This document shows positions 24,454 through 32,373 of a DNA stretch of 38,147 nt, piece by piece (position 1 is the stretch's first letter; each line of letters starts with the position of its first letter). This DNA is from Acidimicrobiales bacterium. GTDB lineage: Bacteria; Actinomycetota; Acidimicrobiia; Acidimicrobiales; RAAP-2. The translations under genes and the position numbers were made by a program. Location of the stretch: NCBI GenBank assembly GCA_025362585.1, contig JANYFR010000036.1, positions 1-38,147 of the forward strand, read 5' to 3'. The notes beneath the pieces are model-generated. The model worked only from the letters and a program-made list of their open reading frames with translations. It was not told the DNA's origin and made no database searches.

Positions 24454-25485
24454 CTAGTGGTCCACGCGTTCGTCCTTCCAACGCCGCCAGCATCGTTCCA
24501 CTCGTTTCATTGCGTCGCGCCAGCCCCGTCGAGCATCAGTCCCCCCGGTCTCGTGAAACTCGATGACGTCGCCGAGCGGTCCCCGAAGTCGCGGTTCGAC
24601 CCCGACGAGTTCCACCAACCATTCAACGCAGAGGCTGGCGTCGTGCACGGAACCCAACTTGGTCTGGAGCGCCTCGGCGGCGTGCGCGAGCCGAATCGCT
24701 GGCTTCCCCTCGACGACTCCCACGATCTCACTCGCGTACTGCAGTCGCTTCAACTCAATACGCAGTCGATGCAGGCGCCGATTCGTCGTGTGATGCTGGG
24801 CGTCGCGATAGCCCTCGCGAACGTGGCGCCACGTTGCTCTGAGGTGGGACTGGAGGACGTCAACCGCCGGTCCGTTCGCCTCGGGACGAAATTGAATGCG
24901 AGAGGCTAGCGACCCGATTTCTTGGACCACGCGTTGGTAGCGCACCGACGACCGCTCCTGCGCGGCGAGACGGGCAATCTCTTCTGTTGTCTGGTCGAGA
25001 AAACTCAGCAGCAGAACTCGCAGGGAAGGGTCGTCGACGAGCCACAACGATTGCGAAATCGAACCTCGCAGTACATCGAGGTCGCGCCCCGCGCCGAGGA
25101 CGGCGCCGTACCACGCCAACTCGGACGTCAGAGCGCCGGACCAGTGAGGGTCGAAAAGATTCTCGAACGTTCGGATCGTTGATCGAAGGCGCCGCACACT
25201 GACTCGGGCCTGGTGAACACGTTCCATCGAGGACTCGCGTCGGTGCGGTTCGGGACCACCGATCGCCAGATGTTCGCCGTAGGTCGGTCTCCCCTGTCGA
25301 CCGGACGACAGCTCGACCCCGAGGTCGTTGAGCATGAAATTGTGGGCGAACTGGTCAAGGACCGCGGTGAGCACCATCGCGCCCGAGGGTCCGGTCGCTC
25401 CAATGGGCAAGTCGTAGCCTTCGCGCGCCGGCGTTGAGCGACCCGCGCGAGCGACCAACCGGGGCCCGTCGGTTGTGTCGCTCAT
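24454..25485 (-). CDS. CHAD-domain protein
   Basis: The 343-residue product contains the two-part CHAD helical domain with its conserved histidines and basic residues. VHQARVSVRRLRS lies near residue 110, LHRLRIELKRLQYASEI near 240, and LGSVHDASLCVEWL near 290. CHAD domains bind polyphosphate and have been found on storage granules in other bacteria. There is no fused CYTH triphosphatase domain. The ATG at 25485 follows AGGGGG by 7 bases; the frame extends further upstream without family similarity. It follows the CoA-transferase gene by 130 bases on the same strand. Confidence 0.85.
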   Translation of the reverse strand: MSDTTDGPRLVARAGRSTPAREGYDLPIGATGPSGAMVLTAVLDQFAHNFMLNDLGVELSSGRQGRPTYGEHLAIGGPEPHRRESSMERVHQARVSVRRLRSTIRTFENLFDPHWSGALTSELAWYGAVLGAGRDLDVLRGSISQSLWLVDDPSLRVLLLSFLDQTTEEIARLAAQERSSVRYQRVVQEIGSLASRIQFRPEANGPAVDVLQSHLRATWRHVREGYRDAQHHTTNRRLHRLRIELKRLQYASEIVGVVEGKPAIRLAHAAEALQTKLGSVHDASLCVEWLVELVGVEPRLRGPLGDVIEFHETGGTDARRGWRDAMKRVERCWRRWKDERVDH

Positions 25486-25615
25486 GGCTGAACCCCCTAA
25501 TCGCCGTCGTGGCGCGACGCCCGTCGGCGCGAGAGTCGCGACCGCCCACTCCCGCGCCAATGTTGGTCCCGTCGACGAACACCACACTGTACGGCGTCAA
25601 CGATCTGGCGCCCCC

Positions 25616-26863
25616 TCATCGACGCTCACCGGGTTGCTGTAGTCCGAGTCCTCCGGCCGCTTCCCAGAGCGCCTCTCGCGCTCGAGGGTGCGCGGCCCGT
25701 TCGATGAGTAGTCGAGCCTGGGCGTGCTGACTTCGACCGAAGATTGCCGCGAGGCCCTGTTCGGTCGCGATGACCGAGTGCTGGAACGAGCAGACCGGTT
25801 GGTGCAGAATCGGCACGACGGCCGACGAAGCACTCTTGTCGTGCCAGGAGCGAAGTGCGAGCACCGAGTGACCGCCGGGCGAATGCAGGGCTCCGCTCAC
25901 GAAGTCCGGTTGCCCGCCAAAGCCCGAGTAGATCTTGCCCCTCACGAAGCTGGCGTTGGCCTGTGCGAACAGGTCGACCTCGAGGGCCGTGTTGATCGAC
26001 AGCATGGCGGGCTGTTGGGCGATCCTGGCGGGATCATTGACAATCTCCGTACGTCGCATCGTCAGGCGCGGGTTGTCATCGATCCACTGATAGAGCTCGG
26101 GCGAACCGAAGAGAAACGACGCGACAATCGCGCGTTGCTCGTCGAGGGCGCCCGAACGTTCTAGATCCATCACGCCGTCGCTCACGAGCTCGGACCACAC
26201 CCCCAGCCTCTTTTTCGACCCCATGTAGGCCAGCGCGGCGTCGGGCAACTGGCCGATGCCCATCTGGAGAGTGCCGCCGTTCGACGCCAGCTGCGCGACG
26301 AGTGCACCGACCACCGAGGCGGCATCGTCGGGCGCGCGAACCACGGGCGACGGGAGAGGTGTGTGGACCTCGATGGCGAGGTCGATCAGGTCGACGTCGA
26401 TTTCGCCGTCACCTCTGGTGTAGGGCATCGAGGGATTGACCTGGGCGACGACCAGTCCGCGCCGACGTCGAACTTCGTCAATCGCCGCGGGCAGGATGTT
26501 GACTTCGATTCCCAACGAAACCTTTCCCCTTCGCGGCGGCGACGTCTGGAGGAGCACGGCCTCGGGTGGACGAATCGAACCAAAGAGCCGCGGGACCAAA
26601 GAGAGGCGCATCGGCAGATAGTCCACCATCGCGTCATCGCGAACACCGGGGCCGACAAACGGGGTCTCGGTGACAAAGCCGGGACGCACCGGCCAGCCCC
26701 GCTGGGGATTCATGACGAATACTCGGCAGTGCTCGAGGGTCTGGTCGAGAATCCTCACCAACTCCCACGGCGTCGCAAAGTTTCCCGACACGACGATGCG
26801 AGGCTCCACGCCCGGTACCGCGCGAAGTCGTTCGGCCACCTCGGTCTCGGTGACGAATTCCAT
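25616..26863 (-). CDS. Acetyl-CoA hydrolase / 4-hydroxybutyrate CoA-transferase family
   Basis: The 415-residue product is a class-I-like CoA-transferase of the acetyl-CoA hydrolase/transferase family. GGTLQMGIGQLPDAAL and VWSELVSDGVMDL (with the glutamate expected to form the glutamyl-CoA intermediate) lie in the middle. IYSGFGGQPDFVSGA with PGGHSVLAL marks the CoA-binding C-terminal half. It would exchange CoA between short acyl groups such as acetate, propionate or 4-hydroxybutyrate. AGGAG lies 9 bases before the ATG at 26863, preferred over a GTG at 26872. Confidence 0.9.
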   Translation of the reverse strand: MEFVTETEVAERLRAVPGVEPRIVVSGNFATPWELVRILDQTLEHCRVFVMNPQRGWPVRPGFVTETPFVGPGVRDDAMVDYLPMRLSLVPRLFGSIRPPEAVLLQTSPPRRGKVSLGIEVNILPAAIDEVRRRRGLVVAQVNPSMPYTRGDGEIDVDLIDLAIEVHTPLPSPVVRAPDDAASVVGALVAQLASNGGTLQMGIGQLPDAALAYMGSKKRLGVWSELVSDGVMDLERSGALDEQRAIVASFLFGSPELYQWIDDNPRLTMRRTEIVNDPARIAQQPAMLSINTALEVDLFAQANASFVRGKIYSGFGGQPDFVSGALHSPGGHSVLALRSWHDKSASSAVVPILHQPVCSFQHSVIATEQGLAAIFGRSQHAQARLLIERAAHPRAREALWEAAGGLGLQQPGERR

Positions 26864-27041
26864 CAGGCACACTCCTGTCGTTAACTCGTAGGTCGATCAC
26901 GTCGAGCGGATGCGTCGAACGTCCTCGACGTCGCGGACGGAGACGTCGCAGATCGGGCCCGACGTTGACGACATCGAACGGGTAGCTGGCCAACTGGCGA
27001 TCACTGACGGCCGCAGCGCGGCTGAAACGTAACGGGCTGAA

Positions 27042-27117
27042 TGGAGCGGACGACCGGGCTCGAACCGGCGACCTCGACCTTGGCAAGGTCGCGCTCTACC
27101 AACTGAGCTACGTCCGC
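27042..27117 (-). tRNA. tRNA-Gly (GCC)
   Basis: The minus strand folds as a complete cloverleaf: acceptor GCGGACG/CGTCCGC, D-arm AGCTCAGTTGGTAGAGC, anticodon stem CGACC/GGTCG around loop TTGCCAA (anticodon GCC), and T-arm with GGTTCGAACC. The discriminator is T and CCA is encoded. Confidence 0.96.
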
Positions 27118-27127
27118 GTGGATACTG

Positions 27128-27133
27128 ATAATA
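27128..27133 (-). promoter_or_regulatory. Possible -10 for tRNA-Gly
   Basis: TATTAT lies 10 bases before the tRNA 5' end on the minus strand, in an AT-rich pocket. No clear -35 is seen. Confidence 0.4.
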
Positions 27134-27181
27134 GCCGACTTGACGCGCCACACACGACCGAACGGCCCGGGCGGGAGGGGA

Positions 27182-27616
27182 TCATCGACCACTGCTGCCA
27201 AATCCCGCCTCCCCGCGTGACGCGGGTGGAAGACTGACGACCGACTGAAAGTGCACGTCGGGCACCGCTACGACGACGAGCTGGGCGATGCGGTCGCCCT
27301 TGTGGACGACGTAGTCATTCGTCGGATCGAGATTGACGAGCGCCACCTTCACCTCGCCGCGATAGCCCGCGTCGATTAAACCCGGGGAGTTGGCACAGGT
27401 CACCCCATGCTTCGCCGCGAGTCCACTGCGCGGCAGCACCAGTCCCCCGTGACCCACCGGGATTGCGATGGCGAGTCCGGTTCCGACCAGGCCTCGTCCC
27501 CCTCCGGCATTCAAGATGCAGCTCTCGACAGCGACCAGATCACAGCCGGCGTCACCGTCATTGGCGAAGTTCGGCATCACTGCGTCGGGGTGAAGAACCT
27601 TGACAAGAATGTCCAT
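27182..27616 (-). CDS. dut: dUTP diphosphatase
   Basis: The 144-residue product is a trimeric dUTPase that converts dUTP to dUMP and pyrophosphate, keeping uracil out of DNA. All five motifs are visible in order: DAGCDL (1), PRSGLAAKHG (2), NSPGLIDAGYRGEVKV with the catalytic Asp-Tyr (3), GDRIAQLV (4) and the C-terminal GEAGFGSSG (5), which is slightly altered from the usual GGFGSTG. No ribosome-binding site is present; TAGCCT ends 7 bases before the ATG at 27616. It is divergent from orn across only 59 bases. Confidence 0.95.
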   Translation of the reverse strand: MDILVKVLHPDAVMPNFANDGDAGCDLVAVESCILNAGGGRGLVGTGLAIAIPVGHGGLVLPRSGLAAKHGVTCANSPGLIDAGYRGEVKVALVNLDPTNDYVVHKGDRIAQLVVVAVPDVHFQSVVSLPPASRGEAGFGSSGR

Positions 27617-27623
27617 GCGACGA

Positions 27624-27629
27624 AGGCTA
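27624..27629 (-). promoter_or_regulatory. Leaderless -10 hexamer for dut
   Basis: On the minus strand TAGCCT ends 7 bases before the dut ATG. No Shine-Dalgarno sequence fits between. It faces away from the orn hexamer 34 bases further on. Confidence 0.5.
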
Positions 27630-27663
27630 CCGTTCCCGAAATTTCTGCTTCCCTCAGATTCGG

Positions 27664-27669
27664 TAGTCT
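27664..27669 (+). promoter_or_regulatory. Leaderless -10 hexamer for orn
   Basis: TAGTCT ends exactly 6 bases before the GTG start of orn. Preceded by GG, it resembles the dut and clpP hexamers (GGTAGNNT). Confidence 0.55.
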
Positions 27670-27675
27670 CGCAGC

Positions 27676-28224
27676 GTGCTGGTGTGGATGGACCTCGAGA
27701 TGACGGGACTCGATCCCGACAAGGATGTCATCGTCGAAATCGCCACGATTGTCACCGACGACGACCTCAACGTCGTCGCCGAGGGGCCCGACCTCGTGAT
27801 CGGTGCGAGCGCCGATCAGCTCGCCGCGATGGGCGAATTCGTGACCGAGATGCACACTAAGTCCGGTCTCATTGACGCCGTTAAGCACTCGAGCGTCACG
27901 GTGGCGCAGGCCGAGGCCGCCACCCTGGCCTTTTTGAAGGAGCACATCAGTGAGTCCGGCAAAGTCCCGCTCAGTGGCAACTCCATTGGTACCGACCGAC
28001 GCTTTCTCCAGGAGTACATGCCCGCGCTCGAGGCCTTTTTCCACTACCGCAACGTCGACGTGTCAACACTGAAGGAGCTGGCGCGCCGCTGGCGACCCGA
28101 TCTGCTCGATGCTCAGCCCGAGAAGGCGACCACGCACCGCGCGCTCGACGACGTCCGTGAATCGATTGCCGAGTTGGTGCACTATCGGGCCACCCTCTTC
28201 CGCGTCGCTGACGATACGAAGTAG
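27676..28224 (+). CDS. orn: Oligoribonuclease
   Basis: Orn is a DEDDh 3'-5' exonuclease that degrades di- to pentanucleotides, including the pGpG left by cyclic-di-GMP turnover. The 182-residue product opens LVWMDLEMTGLDPDKD with the first Asp-Glu pair. The second aspartate is in GNSIGTDRRFL, followed by RNVDVSTLKELARRW, and HRALDDVRESI carries the catalytic His and last Asp. The start is GTG 27676, placed by homology and by the TAGTCT hexamer 6 bases upstream. The acyl-CoA synthetase gene begins 10 bases after its stop. Confidence 0.95.
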   Translation: MLVWMDLEMTGLDPDKDVIVEIATIVTDDDLNVVAEGPDLVIGASADQLAAMGEFVTEMHTKSGLIDAVKHSSVTVAQAEAATLAFLKEHISESGKVPLSGNSIGTDRRFLQEYMPALEAFFHYRNVDVSTLKELARRWRPDLLDAQPEKATTHRALDDVRESIAELVHYRATLFRVADDTK

Positions 28225-28227
28225 CCT
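28222..28227 (+). promoter_or_regulatory. Possible leaderless -10 for the acyl-CoA synthetase, built on the orn stop codon
   Basis: TAGCCT starts with the TAG stop of orn and ends 7 bases before the ATG at 28235. No Shine-Dalgarno sequence is present in the 10-base gap. Confidence 0.4.
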
Positions 28228-28234
28228 CGCCCGC

Positions 28235-30004
28235 ATGAGTGGCGCCCCCCTGTCGATCGCCGAGGCGACGGCCCAGATGACGGCCCCGGGCCAGATGTAC
28301 GAGATCGAGCGGGCCGTGGTCAACGGCGCGCAGATGTCGGTCTGGAAACACGCGCCCGACAACCTTCGCGTGGTCCTCGAGATGTCCCTCGGGCATGGTT
28401 CGAACGACGCCCTCGTCTACGAGGATCGTCGCTACACGTACAGCGAGCACTACCGCATCGTCGCGTCCCTCGCCCACCGGTTGGTAGACCACGGCGTCGT
28501 AAAGGGCGACCGCGTGGCAATCGCTGCACGCAATCTGCCCGAGTGGGCCATGGCCTTTTGGGCTGGCGTCGTGATTGGTGCCGTCGTGGTACCCATCAAC
28601 GCCTGGTGGTCGACGGAAGAGTTGACCTACGGTCTCGCGGACTCGGGCGCGTCGGTTCTCTTCGTCGACGAAGAGCGTCTCGAACGTCTTCGACCTCAAT
28701 TCGACGCTCTACCCGAGCTCGCGACCGTCATCGTCATCGCGGAGGACCCGCGACGCTTGGTGAGCCTGGGTGCGCCCCACGCGAGGATTCGCGTGGTCGG
28801 GTTTGCCGAGTTCCTCGGTGCCGTGCCGACCGACGGCGTGCCCCCGGACGTGGCGATCGGGCGCGACGACGACGCGACGATGTTCTACACGTCGGGCACG
28901 ACCGGTCACCCGAAGGGGGCCGTGGGCACGCACCGCAACCTCGTGACGAATCTCATGGGCGTCTTCTTCAGCGGCCAGCGCGCCTCGTTGCGCTCGGGCG
29001 TGGTGAGCCTCGACGCGCACGGTAACCCGAGGCCCAACGCACTCCTGCTCAGCGTGCCGCTGTTCCACGCCACGGGCTGTCTCGCCGTGCTCATTACCAA
29101 TGCCGCCGCCGGCGGCAAGCTCGTGATGATGCATCATTTCGAGGCCGGTCTCGCGCTCGCGGTGATCGAACGAGAGCAAATCACGAGCTTCGGGGGTGTC
29201 CCGACGATCGCGATGCAGGTCCTCGACCATCCGCACTTCACCTCGTTCGACACCTCGAGCGTCACCTCGGTGGCCTACGGTGGCGCGCCAGCCCCGCCCG
29301 ACCTCGTGCGACGGATCCGCGCGGCCTTCCCGAACGCACAGGCGAGCAACGGCTACGGCCTGACCGAGACCTCAGCCGGGGTCTGCTTTATCTCCGGACC
29401 GGACTACGTGGCCAAGCCCACGAGCTGCGGGCCGCCGGTGCCGGTCTGTGAGGTCGCGATTGTTCCCGAGGAGTTCGACGGCGACGAGCCAACCAACGAT
29501 TTAGCGCGGGGCCCCGACGTCCTCGGCGAACTCTGGATCAAGGGACCGATGGTGATTCGCGGGTACTGGAACCGGCCCGAGTCGACCGCCACGTCGTTCA
29601 CGAAGGGTTGGCTGCATACCGGTGACGTCGCTCGCATCGACGAAGAGGGATTCGTCTACATCGTCGACCGGGCCAAGGACATGATCATTCGTGGCGGCGA
29701 GAACGTGTACTCGGTCATCGTCGAGGCCGTGATCTTCGATCACCCCGACGTTGCCGACTGCGCCGTCGTTGGCATCCCTCACGCGACCATGGGTGAAGAG
29801 GTCGCGGCGGTCATCGTGCTGCGGCCGGGCCGCGTCGTCGAGGCCGAGGAGATCGTGCGCCACGTGGCGCTGCACCTGGCCAGGTACGAGGTCCCGACTC
29901 GAGTCTTCTTTCGCTCCTCCGCGCTGCCGCGCAATCCCCAGGGCAAGGTCCTCAAGCGCGAACTTCGCGACTCGCTGGTCGAGTCAATGGAACGAACGGC
30001 TTAG
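28235..30004 (+). CDS. Acyl-CoA synthetase (AMP-forming)
   Basis: The 589-residue product belongs to the ANL adenylate-forming family and would activate a carboxylic acid with ATP and CoA. Core motifs are [15 protein letters not shown] (A3), [11 protein letters not shown] (A5), [20 protein letters not shown] (A7-A8), [10 protein letters not shown], and the C-terminal [12 protein letters not shown] with the catalytic lysine. No membrane segment is evident. The substrate is not readable; long- or medium-chain fatty acids are likely. The ATG at 28235 is chosen by family length; the frame extends further upstream inside orn. The gene's stop interlocks with the convergent aldo/keto reductase gene. 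Confidence 0.92.
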   Translation: MSGAPLSIAEATAQMTAPGQMYEIERAVVNGAQMSVWKHAPDNLRVVLEMSLGHGSNDALVYEDRRYTYSEHYRIVASLAHRLVDHGVVKGDRVAIAARNLPEWAMAFWAGVVIGAVVVPINAWWSTEELTYGLADSGASVLFVDEERLERLRPQFDALPELATVIVIAEDPRRLVSLGAPHARIRVVGFAEFLGAVPTDGVPPDVAIGRDDDATMFYTSGTTGHPKGAVGTHRNLVTNLMGVFFSGQRASLRSGVVSLDAHGNPRPNALLLSVPLFHATGCLAVLITNAAAGGKLVMMHHFEAGLALAVIEREQITSFGGVPTIAMQVLDHPHFTSFDTSSVTSVAYGGAPAPPDLVRRIRAAFPNAQASNGYGLTETSAGVCFISGPDYVAKPTSCGPPVPVCEVAIVPEEFDGDEPTNDLARGPDVLGELWIKGPMVIRGYWNRPESTATSFTKGWLHTGDVARIDEEGFVYIVDRAKDMIIRGGENVYSVIVEAVIFDHPDVADCAVVGIPHATMGEEVAAVIVLRPGRVVEAEEIVRHVALHLARYEVPTRVFFRSSALPRNPQGKVLKRELRDSLVESMERTA

Positions 30005-30843
30005 TCGCGCAGCGCGTCGAGCGTGGCGAACGTGGCGTCCTCGAGTTCAACCTTCGCCGCGGCGCAGTTCTCAACAAGGTGCGCGACCTTCGACGTACCG
30101 GGAATCGGCAACATCACGGGTGAACGTCGTAGCAGCCACGCGAGCGACAGCTGCGTGGGAGAAATGCCGAGAGCGCTCGCGGTCTCGTCGAGCGGACCGC
30201 CGCGACGCGCGAGGTTGCCGGCCGCGATCGGGAAGTACGGAATGAAACCGATGCCCTCGGCCTCGCAGTACTCGAGCACGTCCTCGGACTGTCGGGCGGT
30301 GACGTTGTAGGCGTTTTGGACCGTCGAGACCGTCACGATGCGCCGGGCGGCGACGATCTGGTCGACGCTCACGTTCGAGAGTCCCACCGCACGCACCTTG
30401 CCCTCAGCGAGCAGGGCCGCCAGCAGCCCGAACTGTTCGTCGGGCGACACGTCGGGATCGATCCGGTGGAGCTGAAACAGGTCGAGCGACTCCTGACCGA
30501 GTCGTCGCAGCGACATCTCGCACTCCTGGCGCAAGTAGTCGGCCTTGCCGCACGGCACCCACGTGCCCGGGCCGGTACGCAACAGGCCAGCCTTGGTCGC
30601 AATCTTGACCTCGCCGAAGGGGTGGAGGGCCTCGGCGATCAGCTCTTCTGAGACGTAGGGACCGTAGGAGTTGGCCGTGTCGATGAAGTTGACGCCCAAC
30701 TCGGTACTCCGGCGCAGCACCGCCCGGCATTCGTCACGGTCCTTCGGGTAGCCCCAGACTCCGTCGCCCGTAATTCGCATTGCGCCAAAGCCGAGGCGGT
30801 TGACCGTCTGGCCGGCGTAGGTGAACGTCGACACACTGGTCAT
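30001..30843 (-). CDS. Aldo/keto reductase
   Basis: The 280-residue product is a (beta/alpha)8-barrel NADPH-dependent oxidoreductase. The catalytic tetrad is recognisable: Asp and Tyr in [14 protein letters not shown], Lys in KIATKAG, His in [19 protein letters not shown] and [14 protein letters not shown] (cofactor phosphate contact) follow in the usual order. It would reduce aldehydes or ketones to alcohols; the physiological substrate is unknown. GAGGAG lies 6 bases before the ATG at 30843. Its stop shares TTAG with the convergent acyl-CoA synthetase gene. The peroxiredoxin gene lies 78 bases upstream on the same strand. Confidence 0.92.
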   Translation of the reverse strand: MTSVSTFTYAGQTVNRLGFGAMRITGDGVWGYPKDRDECRAVLRRSTELGVNFIDTANSYGPYVSEELIAEALHPFGEVKIATKAGLLRTGPGTWVPCGKADYLRQECEMSLRRLGQESLDLFQLHRIDPDVSPDEQFGLLAALLAEGKVRAVGLSNVSVDQIVAARRIVTVSTVQNAYNVTARQSEDVLEYCEAEGIGFIPYFPIAAGNLARRGGPLDETASALGISPTQLSLAWLLRRSPVMLPIPGTSKVAHLVENCAAAKVELEDATFATLDALRD

Positions 30844-30921
30844 GGCGATCTCCTCGTCAATTGCACCCTACGACTGCTCGTCCACGTCGCGGACTTCAGA
30901 GCGGCCGCGTGTGCGACGAGA

Positions 30922-31557
30922 CTACTTGTTGGGCTGGGGCGTGAAGCGCAGGTAGTCCTTTACCTTGCGAAATCCCTTCGGGAACTTCTCCTTGGCGTCT
31001 TCGTCGTTCACCGACATCACAATGATGACGTCGTCGCCGTCCTTCCAGTCGACGGGCGTCGCCACGGGAAATTTGGCCGACAGCTGCACGGAGTCCAGTA
31101 CCCGAATAATCTCGTCGACGTTGCGGCCGGTGGAGGCCGGGTAGGTCAAGGTCAGCTTCACCTTCTTGTCGGGACCCACAATGAAGACGCTGCGCACCGT
31201 CATCGTGTCGCTGGCGTTGGGGTGGATCATGTCGTAGAGGTCGGCGACGGAGCGTCCCTCGTCACCGATAATCGGGAAGTTGAGGTCCGACCCCTGCGTC
31301 TCGCCAATGTCGGCTTTCCACCGGTTGTGGGACTCGACGTCGTCCACCGAGACCGCGATGAGCTTGGTGTCGCGCCGGTCGAACTCGCCCTTTCGCGCGG
31401 CGAAGGCGCCCAGTTCGGTCGTGCAGACCGGCGTGAAGTCCTTCGGGTGCGAGAACAAGATGCCCCAACCCTCGCCGAGCCACTGGTGAAAGTTGATCGT
31501 TCCTTCGGTAGTCTCGGCCGTGAAGTCCGGGGCCACGTCGCCAAGGCGAATCGCCAT
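30922..31557 (-). CDS. 1-Cys peroxiredoxin (Prx6 type)
   Basis: The 211-residue product reduces peroxides with the peroxidatic cysteine C45 in HPKDFTPVCTTE. That is the only cysteine in the protein, so it is a genuine 1-Cys enzyme needing an external thiol. The length and the C-terminal extension (VDWKDGDDVIIV onward) fit the Prx6 subfamily rather than AhpC. The ATG at 31557 is preceded by AAGGAG at 5 bases. A promoter and a 7-base dyad lie upstream, sharing space with the divergent HAD hydrolase promoter. Confidence 0.94.
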   Translation of the reverse strand: MAIRLGDVAPDFTAETTEGTINFHQWLGEGWGILFSHPKDFTPVCTTELGAFAARKGEFDRRDTKLIAVSVDDVESHNRWKADIGETQGSDLNFPIIGDEGRSVADLYDMIHPNASDTMTVRSVFIVGPDKKVKLTLTYPASTGRNVDEIIRVLDSVQLSAKFPVATPVDWKDGDDVIIVMSVNDEDAKEKFPKGFRKVKDYLRFTPQPNK

Positions 31558-31579
31558 TGCTGCTCCTTGCGTGAAATGT

Positions 31580-31601
31580 GTCGGTCGCTCGACTGACCGA
31601 C
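31580..31601 (-). promoter_or_regulatory. Operator-like dyad at the peroxiredoxin start site
   Basis: GTCGGTC-N8-GACCGAC is a perfect 7-base inverted repeat. It overlaps the predicted transcription start near 31598, where a bound repressor would block transcription. Confidence 0.4.
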
Positions 31602-31604
31602 GTC

Positions 31605-31634
31605 ACGTTAGCGGAACTGCCTCAATTGTTGCAA
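31605..31634 (-). promoter_or_regulatory. Peroxiredoxin promoter
   Basis: On the minus strand TTGCAA (31634-31629), 18 bases, TAACGT (31610-31605). The predicted leader is about 40 bases. Its -35 overlaps the -35 of the divergent HAD promoter. Confidence 0.45.
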
Positions 31635-31654
31635 ATATCTAGTGGATTTATAGA
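31626..31654 (+). promoter_or_regulatory. HAD hydrolase promoter
   Basis: TTGTTG (31626-31631), 17 bases, TATAGA (31649-31654) on the plus strand, in an AT-rich island that stands out from the GC-rich surroundings. Confidence 0.45.
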
Positions 31655-31689
31655 TTATAGAATCAGCCGACGTCGGGGCCTGTGAGACT

Positions 31690-32373
31690 GTGGCGGTGAC
31701 CGAGCACTCCCGACCCGTCGTCGCCGCGTTCGACCTCGACGGGACCTTGACCGAGGGGGGCAGCGTCTTTCACTGGCTGCGCCGTATCGCGGGCACGGGA
31801 CGCACCTACCTGGCCGCGATGCGCCTCATCGTGCCCCTCACGATCGGCGCGGTCCGTTCGAGTCAGTGGGCCGATCACGCGAAGGAGCGGCTCTTCCACG
31901 CCCTGCTCGCCGGCCGCGACGTTGAGCGCGTGCGCGCCATCTCCGAGGAGTTCGCCCTCGAACACCTCGAGCACGCGGGCCGCGATCTGCTGCTTCAACG
32001 ACTGCGGTGGCATCTCGGCGAGGGTCACGACGTCGTGATCGTGTCGGCGTCACCCGAAATCTACGTTGCCGTGGTCGCCGAGCGTCTGAAGGCCCAGGGC
32101 GCTCTCGGTACCCGGCTGGCCACCGACCCCCGGGGACGACTGAGTGGCAGCTACCTCGGTAAGAACTGTCGCGGCACCGAGAAAATGCGCCGGCTCGGCG
32201 AATGGATTGAGGAGCGGGACTACGGCGTCGAGCCGGTCATCTACGCCTACGGCAATTCGCGGGGCGACCGTCGACTACTCGCCGGCGCGACACACCCGTT
32301 CAATGCCGGCAAACTGGGCCGACTGGGCGCCCTGCGCCGCTATCCGCGGACCCGCGCATTCGCGACAACGTGA
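31690..32373 (+). CDS. HAD-IB family hydrolase (SerB-like phosphatase)
   Basis: The 227-residue product has the HAD signature FDLDGTLTEGG with D15 and D17, then motif II in VIVSASPEIYV, a lysine in YLGKNCRGTEK and motif IV in YGNSRGDRRLL. It belongs to subfamily IB, which includes phosphoserine phosphatase and lipid-phosphate phosphatases. The cap region (about 25-95) is helical, and the substrate is unknown. The GTG at 31690 is chosen; GTG 31696 is an alternative. Its stop codon directly abuts the stop of the convergent exporter ATPase gene as TGATCA. Confidence 0.88.
   Translation: MAVTEHSRPVVAAFDLDGTLTEGGSVFHWLRRIAGTGRTYLAAMRLIVPLTIGAVRSSQWADHAKERLFHALLAGRDVERVRAISEEFALEHLEHAGRDLLLQRLRWHLGEGHDVVIVSASPEIYVAVVAERLKAQGALGTRLATDPRGRLSGSYLGKNCRGTEKMRRLGEWIEERDYGVEPVIYAYGNSRGDRRLLAGATHPFNAGKLGRLGALRRYPRTRAFATT

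Noticed and set aside
22463-24909. Two long plus-strand open frames (366 and 413 residues) opposite the sulfatase, esterase and CHAD genes
   Set aside because: They span several real genes, lack family motifs and have antisense-type composition.
25355-25600. Short minus-strand frame beginning VVFVDGTNIG, reminiscent of the start of a NYN nuclease domain
   Set aside because: It starts with TTG, loses any resemblance after about ten residues and runs into the CHAD gene in a different frame. Coincidence is more likely than a gene remnant.
26864-27041. Possible small gene between the CoA-transferase and tRNA-Gly
   Set aside because: Open frames exist but run through the tRNA or into the CoA-transferase, and none has a ribosome site or recognisable sequence.
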